In this document: piece after piece, positions 7,638-13,069 of the stretch | How positions within the stretch are numbered: the stretch's first letter is position 1 | Layout: each line of letters opens with the position of its first letter | Assembly: GCA_039933635.1 (NCBI GenBank) | Contig: JBDTNQ010000113.1 | Location: 1-14,670 of the forward strand | DNA length: 14,670 nt | Origin: JBDTNQ01 sp039933635 | GTDB lineage: Bacteria; Acidobacteriota; Vicinamibacteria; Vicinamibacterales; SCN-69-37 | Direction of reading: 5' to 3' | Notes under the pieces: model-generated | Seen by the model: only the letters and a program-made list of their open reading frames with translations | Database searches by the model: none | What the model was told of the DNA's origin: nothing | Position numbers and translations under genes: made by a program

Positions 7638-9224
7638 CTACTTGCTCTGAGACGACGCGTGCTTGAGGAATTTGTCGCTCCACGGAATGAAGTATTTCCA
7701 GTTCGGCGCATCGGTGTGTCCACCGTCGTGCTGACGCCACGCGAGCTGACCGTCGAGCATGCTGATGTTGACGGCCGGCATCTTCTCTTTGGTGTAGTCG
7801 TCGGAGACGCCGAGGCCCTTGGCGCCGAGCAGACGAAAGACTGGCTGTGACGCCACCGCCGCCATGTAGCTGCCCTGGTGATCCAGCCATTTCGCGTCGC
7901 CCTTTTCGGGGACGCCGTAGCTGACGAACGTCAGGCGCGGTGCGCACAGGGCGATCAGCTCGTGAGCGTCCACCGGGATGTCGTTGGGTGTCATCGCGCC
8001 GAACGTCGATTCCTTCGTGCCGAATTTCAGGAAATTGCCGGCCATCCAGTGGTATTCACCAGAACCCGTGAGATTCTCGACCGCTTCGCCCCAGTTGCGG
8101 CGATGCAACTTGGCGCCGCCTTCTCCAGACGACCCGATGAGCACCACGGCAAATCGCTGGTCATATGCCATCGTCACCAGCGCCGCCTTCCCGAAGCGTG
8201 AGACGCCCTCGATGCCGACCTTTTTCGCGTCCACCGTGTGGTCGGTTTCGAGGTAGTCGAGGCCGCGCGATGCGCCCCAGGCCCACGCCCGCAACGAGCC
8301 CCAATCATCGGGCTTTCGGAACTGACCCTTGTTGACCAGGCCGATGATGCCCTTGGTGAGACCGGCGCCGTTGTCGGCCTGGATGCTGCCGGGGTTGATC
8401 GCGGCGTAGCCCCAACCGTCAGCGATCAGCTGTTCGCGCGCTGGAGGATCGGCCGGTGGTGCGGGCGCGGCGCCCGGGGCGCCGGCGCGACCTGGTCCAA
8501 ATCCGCCAAACGCGGGCGGCGCGGGTGCGCCAGGAGCCGGAGGCATGCCGGTGGCGCCGCCGAACATCATCATCACCGGCACAGGCTTCGTCGCGTTGGC
8601 CGGCGTCACGAGCGTCATCGCAATGTTGACCTCGATCGACGGAAACGCGGAGTTGTCGACCTTGCCGACGAGATCACGGCCGACAACCGCTTGTCCATCA
8701 ACCATGAAGTTCTCGGTGCGGGTGACAGTCCACGTCACTTTCGGCACGTCCTTGGGCACGCGGCCCAGAACTTCGCGGTCGAAGTCCTCGACGATCTCCG
8801 GACGCCGCTGCTTCCACCACATGTCCGCGCTCGTCACCTTCTTACCGTTCTTGAGCGTCAGCACATCCGGCAGCTTCGGATAGGGATTGGCCAGCGCCTC
8901 GTCGTAGTTGGCGTGGTTGGGATCGGACTCGTTGCCGCTCGGCCCGGGCCGCAGCGCCGTGATGCCGAGCTGATCCTTCATGTTCTGGTGATCGGCGGCG
9001 ATTGCGGCCGCGTTGGGATTCGGAATCCCGCCTTGACGTCCCGCGGCCGGCGGCGTTGTGGCGGCCGGCGCGGGAGGCGCCGGCGCCGCGGGCTGCTGCG
9101 CGAAGATCTGCGTCGACGCGATTACCACAGCCGCGCTCGCCACGACGCCGGCAGCACCTGTCAGGAACGTTCGGCTTCGCGTCGTTCGTGTTTGTCGGTC
9201 ACTCGTCGTCAATCGCGGATGCAT
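7638..9224 (-). CDS. CE15-like glucuronoyl esterase (secreted alpha/beta hydrolase)
   Basis: A 528-residue exported hydrolase. An N-terminal signal (hydrophobic 21-43, ending IFAQQ) is followed by a Pro/Ala linker (44-62). The fold matches carbohydrate esterase family 15 and related bacterial esterases: SADMWWKQRRPEI, REQLIADGWGYAAINPGS, the nucleophile elbow GVSRFGKAA with S342 (family GCSRxGK, here Val for Cys), SSGEGGAKLHRRNWGE with E368, DAHELIALCAPR, and a late RQHDGGHTDAPNW with candidate catalytic H503. CE15 enzymes cleave ester bonds between glucuronic acid on xylan and lignin alcohols. A Pro/Ala/Gly-rich insert at ~227-262 interrupts the domain just after MMMFGG. AGGAG six bases upstream fixes the start at 9224; the frame upstream to 9413 is not supported. 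It is first in the minus-strand block and divergent from the uronate-type transporter. Exact substrate is inferred. Confidence 0.88.
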   Translation of the reverse strand: MHPRLTTSDRQTRTTRSRTFLTGAAGVVASAAVVIASTQIFAQQPAAPAPPAPAATTPPAAGRQGGIPNPNAAAIAADHQNMKDQLGITALRPGPSGNESDPNHANYDEALANPYPKLPDVLTLKNGKKVTSADMWWKQRRPEIVEDFDREVLGRVPKDVPKVTWTVTRTENFMVDGQAVVGRDLVGKVDNSAFPSIEVNIAMTLVTPANATKPVPVMMMFGGATGMPPAPGAPAPPAFGGFGPGRAGAPGAAPAPPADPPAREQLIADGWGYAAINPGSIQADNGAGLTKGIIGLVNKGQFRKPDDWGSLRAWAWGASRGLDYLETDHTVDAKKVGIEGVSRFGKAALVTMAYDQRFAVVLIGSSGEGGAKLHRRNWGEAVENLTGSGEYHWMAGNFLKFGTKESTFGAMTPNDIPVDAHELIALCAPRLTFVSYGVPEKGDAKWLDHQGSYMAAVASQPVFRLLGAKGLGVSDDYTKEKMPAVNISMLDGQLAWRQHDGGHTDAPNWKYFIPWSDKFLKHASSQSK

Positions 9225-9230
9225 GAGCTT

Positions 9231-9235
9231 CTCCT
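9231..9235 (-). promoter_or_regulatory. Ribosome binding site of the CE15-like gene
   Basis: AGGAG on the minus strand, six bases before the ATG at 9224. It rules out the longer frame that begins at 9413. Confidence 0.75.
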
Positions 9236-9305
9236 GCTGACCGGACCGGCACGAGAAATCGTTCACGTCCGGGCGCTCACTGGTGTGGAAGGGGGTTCCA
9301 CGCGC

Positions 9306-9334
9306 ACTATACGGCACACCGCCCGCGCCTTCAA
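9306..9334 (-). promoter_or_regulatory. Sigma-70-like promoter of the CE15/SGNH esterase block
   Basis: On the minus strand a -35 box TTGAAG (9334-9329), a 17-bp spacer and a -10 box TATAGT (9311-9306) agree well with the housekeeping consensus. Transcription would begin near 9299 and give a leader of about 75 bases before the ATG at 9224. This is the best promoter seen in the window, and it lies in the divergent gap shared with the transporter gene. Confidence 0.6.
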
Positions 9335-9428
9335 ACGAGCATCGATTCTCCGCATTGGACGTCTGCTGAGCTGGACAGCGACTGAGCCGGGTGCCATCAT
9401 GCGCCGGTCTCATCCAATCAGACGTCTC

Positions 9429-10679
9429 ATGATTGATTCCCGCAGCTCGCGTGTTCCCTGGGCCGTCGTGGCACTGCTTGTCGTTTCGGTCGCCATCAAC
9501 TACATCGACCGCGGCAATCTCTCCATTGCCGCGCCCATACTCAAGGACGAGCTGGGCCTCTCTGCCGCGCAGTTGGGCTTTCTGCTGTCCGCGTTCTTCT
9601 GGACGTACGCCCTGTGCCAGCTACTGTCGGGCTGGCTCGTGGACCGCTTCAACGCGAACATCCTGCTCGCGGCCGGATATCTGCTGTGGTCGCTGGCGAC
9701 CGCGGCGACCGGGCTCGTGCACGGGTTCGCGGCCCTGGTCGTGCTGCGTCTGATTCTCGGTGCGGGGGAGTCGGTGGCGTATCCCTGCTATTCCAAGATT
9801 CTCGCGTCGCACGTGGCCGAACACCAGCGTGGTCTTCCGAATGCGCTGATTGATGCGGGCACCAAGTTCGGGCCGGCGCTCGGCACGCTGGTCGGGGGCG
9901 TGTTGATGGCGCGCTACGGCTGGCGCCCGTTCTTCATCGTCCTCGGACTGGCCAGCCTGATCTGGCTGCCGTTCTGGAACAAGTGGATGCCGGCGGGGAT
10001 GGCGGCGAGCGCCGATGCCGCGCTCGTGCCCACCACGCGCGAGATCATCAGCCAGCGGGCCGCGTGGGCAAGCTTCACCGGCCATTTCTGCGGCAACTAC
10101 TTCTGGTATTTCCTGCTGACGTGGCTGCCGTTCTATCTGGTGCGCGAGCGTCACTTCACGCTGCCGCAGATGGCCTCGGTCGGATCGCTCGCCTACATCG
10201 TGACCGCAGCCGCCAGCGTCGTTGCCGGCTGGTTGTCCGATCGCGCGATCACCCGCGGCGCCACGCAGACGCGCGTCCGGAAGATGTGCACGGGCGGAGG
10301 ACTCGCGGGCGCGACGGTTGTCGTGGCGGTCGTGATGATTCCCGACCGCACGACGTCGATGGTGCTCCTGATGCTGGCGTGCGTGTCGTACGGCACGTTC
10401 GCATCGAGCCACTGGGCCATCACCCAGACGCTCGCCGGGCCGCTTGCGGCCGGCAAGTGGTCGGGCGTGCAGAACTTCGTCGCGAACCTGTCAGGCGTGG
10501 TCGCGCCCGCGCTCACCGGCATTGTCGTCGACCGGACCGGCCAGTTCTTCTGGGCCTTCGCGGTGTCTGCCGCGGTCGTGCTGGTGGGCGCCGCGGCCTA
10601 CGTCTTCGGCCTTTCGAAGGTCGAACCCGTCGACTGGACCGCGCGCCCAGCGAGGGCCGCCGGCGGCATCGACGAATAG
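9429..10679 (+). CDS. MFS transporter, ACS family (hexuronate/glucarate type)
   Basis: A 416-residue inner-membrane symporter with about 12 hydrophobic segments. The first helix ends in INYIDRGNLSIAAPILKDEL (23-42), the signature of the anion:cation symporter family that contains ExuT, GudP and D-galactonate carriers. Motif A follows as GWLVDRFNAN (68-77) and repeats in the second half as GWLSDRAITRG. LGAGESVAYPCYSK is also typical. These carriers import sugar acids with protons. Being divergent from a glucuronoyl-esterase-like gene fits uptake of glucuronate or a related acid (inference). The start is uncertain: ATG at 9429 leaves the usual short tail before helix 1, ATG at 9399 adds ten residues, and neither has a good ribosome site. 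The open frame reaching back to 8238 is antisense to the esterase gene and not part of this gene. Confidence 0.92.
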   Translation: MIDSRSSRVPWAVVALLVVSVAINYIDRGNLSIAAPILKDELGLSAAQLGFLLSAFFWTYALCQLLSGWLVDRFNANILLAAGYLLWSLATAATGLVHGFAALVVLRLILGAGESVAYPCYSKILASHVAEHQRGLPNALIDAGTKFGPALGTLVGGVLMARYGWRPFFIVLGLASLIWLPFWNKWMPAGMAASADAALVPTTREIISQRAAWASFTGHFCGNYFWYFLLTWLPFYLVRERHFTLPQMASVGSLAYIVTAAASVVAGWLSDRAITRGATQTRVRKMCTGGGLAGATVVVAVVMIPDRTTSMVLLMLACVSYGTFASSHWAITQTLAGPLAAGKWSGVQNFVANLSGVVAPALTGIVVDRTGQFFWAFAVSAAVVLVGAAAYVFGLSKVEPVDWTARPARAAGGIDE

Positions 10680-10689
10680 CCTGTCGCCG

Positions 10690-10780
10690 GTACCTCGCGC
10701 TCGTCGGATTCGCCACGGCCTTGGTACCGGCGCTCCGCGCATCGCGTCTCGATCCACTGGCAGCGTTGAGACACGAGTAG
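10690..10780 (+). pseudogene. Remnant of a MacB/ADOP-type ABC permease C-terminus
   Basis: About 30 codons directly after the transporter read YLALVGFATALVPALRAS then RLDPLAALRHE and a TAG stop at 10778-10780. This is the well-known closing segment of MacB/FtsX-like permeases, including the acidobacterial ADOP group: a last membrane helix, the P-A-x-R-A-S-R turn, and DPLxALRxE at the C-terminus. Nothing upstream in this frame continues the permease; it runs out of phase into the MFS gene. It is therefore the 3' scar of a deleted permease gene. No start codon or ribosome site serves it. The identification rests on a short but distinctive motif. Confidence 0.65.
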
Positions 10781-11005
10781 CGAACGGCTCTCCAAGTCGG
10801 CCTCCCTGCCGTTCCACCCGTCCCATGTTGAGATGCGCCCCTGCAGAGGGACCAGATCGAAAGGTCGGACAACCTTGCGAGCGCCCGAGGCGTCGAGCGC
10901 CGGCGGCGTGCGCCGACGACGCCGCAAATTGGCCTCGCCCTGTTTTCGGGGCATCAGCACTACACTGCCAACGCTGGACGTCTGTTCCGGCGCGATGGAG
11001 ATCTC
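10781..11005. other. 225-bp gap without a gene
   Basis: Only a weak TACACT -10-like box (10961-10966) and the GGAG ribosome site (10997-11000) of the next gene are seen here. Together with the permease scar it makes a 326-bp non-coding stretch. Confidence 0.4.
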
Positions 11006-12160
11006 ATGAAAACACGTGTGGTGGTACTGGGCGCCGGGTTCGGTGGGCTGGAGTTGACGACGATGTTGTCCGACGCCCTGGCGGATGGCATAGACGTCAC
11101 GCTCATCGACCAGAGTGATGCCTTCATCTTCGGTTTCTCGAAGCTCGACGTGATGTTCGGCCGGAAGGTACCGGACGCCGTCCGGCATCCCTACAGCGCC
11201 ATCGTCAAGTCCGGTGTGCGATTCGTGCAGACGAGCGTGCGCGCCATCGATCCGGCTGCGCGGCGCATCGTGACGGACGCCGGCACGTACGAGACGGACG
11301 TGCTCGTCGTCGCGCTCGGTGCGGACTACGATGTGGCGGCTACGCCGGGTCTCGCCGAAGGCGGCCACGAGTTCTACTCCGTGGCGGGCGCCGTCGCCCT
11401 GAGGGATGTGCTGCCGGCGTTCGAACGCGGTCCGGCGATTATCGGTGTGTGCGGCAAGTCCTTCAAATGTCCACCGGCCCCGAGCGAGACGGCGCTCCTC
11501 TTGCACGACTATCTGACGGCGCGCGGGCGTCGTGACGCCACCGATATTTCCATCGTGATGCCGTTCGGCACGCCCATTCCACCATCACCGGATACGTCCG
11601 CGGCGATCCTGGCCGCGTTCGCCGAGCGCGGCATCACATTCGTGAAAGACAGTCTGGTCCAATCGCTCGATCCGGCGCGCAAGGTGGCGGTGCTGAGCGA
11701 TGGACGGGAACTGCCGTACGCGTTGTTTCTTGGTGTTCCCGTGCATCGTGTGCCTCAGGTCGTGATCGATTCGGGGCTCTCGGCGCATCCGTACGACTGG
11801 GTGCCGGTGAACAAGCAGACCCTTGCGACGAAGTTTCCCGGCGTCTACGCCGTGGGGGACGTGAACGGTGTCGGCACGCCGAAGGCCGGCGTGTTCGCCG
11901 AGGGCTCGGCGCGTATCGTGGCCGAGGCCATCATCGCGCAGGTTCGGGGCGGGAACGGCCCCGACGCGTACAAAGGCCAGGGCTCGTGCTACGTCGAGTT
12001 CGGGCACGGCCAGGTGGGGCGTGTTGATGTGGACTTCCTGACGGGACCCAAGCCCGTTGGCACCTTCCAGACCGCCTCCGAGGCGCTGGTCGCGGAGAAG
12101 ATACGGTTCGGATCCAGTCGCCTGGAGCGCTGGTTTGGAACAGCCGCGGCGAACGCCTAG
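11006..12160 (+). CDS. FAD-dependent oxidoreductase, sulfide:quinone reductase-like
   Basis: A 384-residue flavoprotein of the two-dinucleotide-binding-domain type. The FAD-binding GAGFGGLE motif is at residues 9-16, after strand RVVVLG. The second FAD motif is VYAVGDVNGVGTPKAGVFAE, near the C-terminal third. VCGKSFKCPPAPSE (148-161) contains C149 and C155; the 'KCPPAP' segment matches the conserved cysteine region of sulfide:quinone oxidoreductases and their relatives. A third cysteine in GSCYVEFG (late) is where such enzymes may also keep one. This suggests transfer of electrons from sulfide or another thiol/sulfur donor to quinone at the inner membrane. Whether the cysteines form the true SQR triad cannot be decided by eye; type II NADH dehydrogenase-like function is the alternative. 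GGAG five bases upstream supports the ATG. The PEBP-like gene follows after 77 bp with its own promoter-like element. Confidence 0.88.
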   Translation: MKTRVVVLGAGFGGLELTTMLSDALADGIDVTLIDQSDAFIFGFSKLDVMFGRKVPDAVRHPYSAIVKSGVRFVQTSVRAIDPAARRIVTDAGTYETDVLVVALGADYDVAATPGLAEGGHEFYSVAGAVALRDVLPAFERGPAIIGVCGKSFKCPPAPSETALLLHDYLTARGRRDATDISIVMPFGTPIPPSPDTSAAILAAFAERGITFVKDSLVQSLDPARKVAVLSDGRELPYALFLGVPVHRVPQVVIDSGLSAHPYDWVPVNKQTLATKFPGVYAVGDVNGVGTPKAGVFAEGSARIVAEAIIAQVRGGNGPDAYKGQGSCYVEFGHGQVGRVDVDFLTGPKPVGTFQTASEALVAEKIRFGSSRLERWFGTAAANA

Positions 12161-12201
12161 CCATTCGTCCGCGACACGAGCAGGGAACGACGCTGTGATG
12201 T

Positions 12202-12210
12202 TGCTAAAGT
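12202..12210 (+). promoter_or_regulatory. Extended -10 promoter-like element of the PEBP-like gene
   Basis: TGC-TAAAGT fits the extended -10 pattern, 27 bases before the ATG at 12238. It is followed by AGGAG at 12226-12230, seven bases before the start. No -35 box at the right distance, which is common for extended -10 promoters. Confidence 0.5.
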
Positions 12211-12237
12211 AGGGTCTTCCCCACGAGGAGCAGATAC

Positions 12238-12897
12238 ATGATCGACGCGATGCGCCGGAGTGTGATTTCCGTAATGGTTCTGACGATGGCCCTTTGGGTA
12301 GGCGTCTCGATGGCACAGGCGCAGCAGCCTCCGGCACCCGCGGCCCCTGCCGGCCGCGCTGGTGGCGGCGGGCCACGTGGTCCGGTTCTGTCCGTGACGA
12401 GCACGTCCTTCCCGGATGGCGCGGAAGTGCCGATGCGCAATGCCGGGCGCGGTGAGAACAAGTCGCCGGCGTTCGAGTTCCACTGGAGCAACGGCGTGAC
12501 ACCCGCCGATGCGCCTGCGACCCTCCAGACGTACGCGGTCATCTTGCACGACGTCGAGAACTCGACGGCGCGCGGCACGACCGACACGTTGCACTGGAGC
12601 GCGTTCAACATTCCGGGCACGGCGAAGGGGATCACCGAGGGGCTCGGCGCGGGGACGTTGCCTGACGGCACCGTGAACGGCCCCGGCATCGGCGCGCGCG
12701 GCGGCAACCCGGCCGCCTACTTTGGTCCGGGGGCAGGGGTCGGCCCGCTCCACCACTACGTCTTCGAGTTCTACGCGCTCGACACCAAGCTCGAACTGCC
12801 GGCCACGGCCACGCGCGATGAGCTCCTGAAGGCGATGGAAGGGCACGTCATCGGGAAGGCGGCCTATTTCGGCCGGTTCCACGCGCCCAATCCCTAG
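12238..12897 (+). CDS. Secreted PEBP / YbhB-YbcL-like protein
   Basis: A 219-residue protein with a Sec signal peptide (1-28, ending MAQAQQ), a Pro/Ala/Gly-rich linker at ~30-48, and a phosphatidylethanolamine-binding-protein domain from ~50. Family landmarks: LSVTSTSFPDGAEVP, the ligand-site ILHDVEN (D105), TLHWSAFNIPG (H119, W120), the loop GARGGNPAAYFGPG and HHYVFEFYALD. The canonical Asp-Pro-Asp pocket reads DVE here. Bacterial members bind small anionic ligands; no reaction is established, and the eukaryotic Raf-inhibitor name should not be taken as function. AGGAG seven bases before the ATG supports the start; an ATG four codons later is possible. The linker resembles those in the two secreted esterases of this window. 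Confidence 0.92.
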   Translation: MIDAMRRSVISVMVLTMALWVGVSMAQAQQPPAPAAPAGRAGGGGPRGPVLSVTSTSFPDGAEVPMRNAGRGENKSPAFEFHWSNGVTPADAPATLQTYAVILHDVENSTARGTTDTLHWSAFNIPGTAKGITEGLGAGTLPDGTVNGPGIGARGGNPAAYFGPGAGVGPLHHYVFEFYALDTKLELPATATRDELLKAMEGHVIGKAAYFGRFHAPNP

Positions 12898-12921
12898 GCC
12901 CGAAGACCTGTAGGCCGGGCT
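12897..12921 (+). terminator. Possible hairpin after the PEBP-like gene
   Basis: GCCCG (12898-12902) and CGGGC (12916-12920) could form a short stem with a 13-base loop right after the stop codon, extended by one G-U pair. There is no T-tract, so termination is uncertain. Confidence 0.22.
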
Positions 12922-13069
12922 GCTCTGGCGTCGGGTTATCCAGCGATGGGTAACACGATGTCCAGAGTGGTACCCGCAATACGTACCCGGGCGCATTGGC
13001 GCTGTCGGAATCTGGCATCGCTGCCGCAAGACTTGGAACGCCTTTTGACTGCATTTGGCAGCTCCCAAG

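Noticed and set aside
8238..9398. Long open frame (387 codons) upstream of and in phase with the MFS gene
   Set aside because: It is antisense to the CE15-like esterase, Arg-rich and without family features; it comes from the high-GC codon pattern of the opposite strand. The MFS gene starts at 9429 or 9399.
10598..11506. 302-codon minus-strand open frame
   Set aside because: It crosses the MFS 3' end, the intergenic gap and the start of the flavoprotein gene on the opposite strand and has no recognisable domain.
13010..13026. Sigma-54-like GG-N10-GC site before the poly-HAMP gene
   Set aside because: Only the two invariant dinucleotides match and the flanking consensus does not; such matches are expected by chance in GC-rich DNA.
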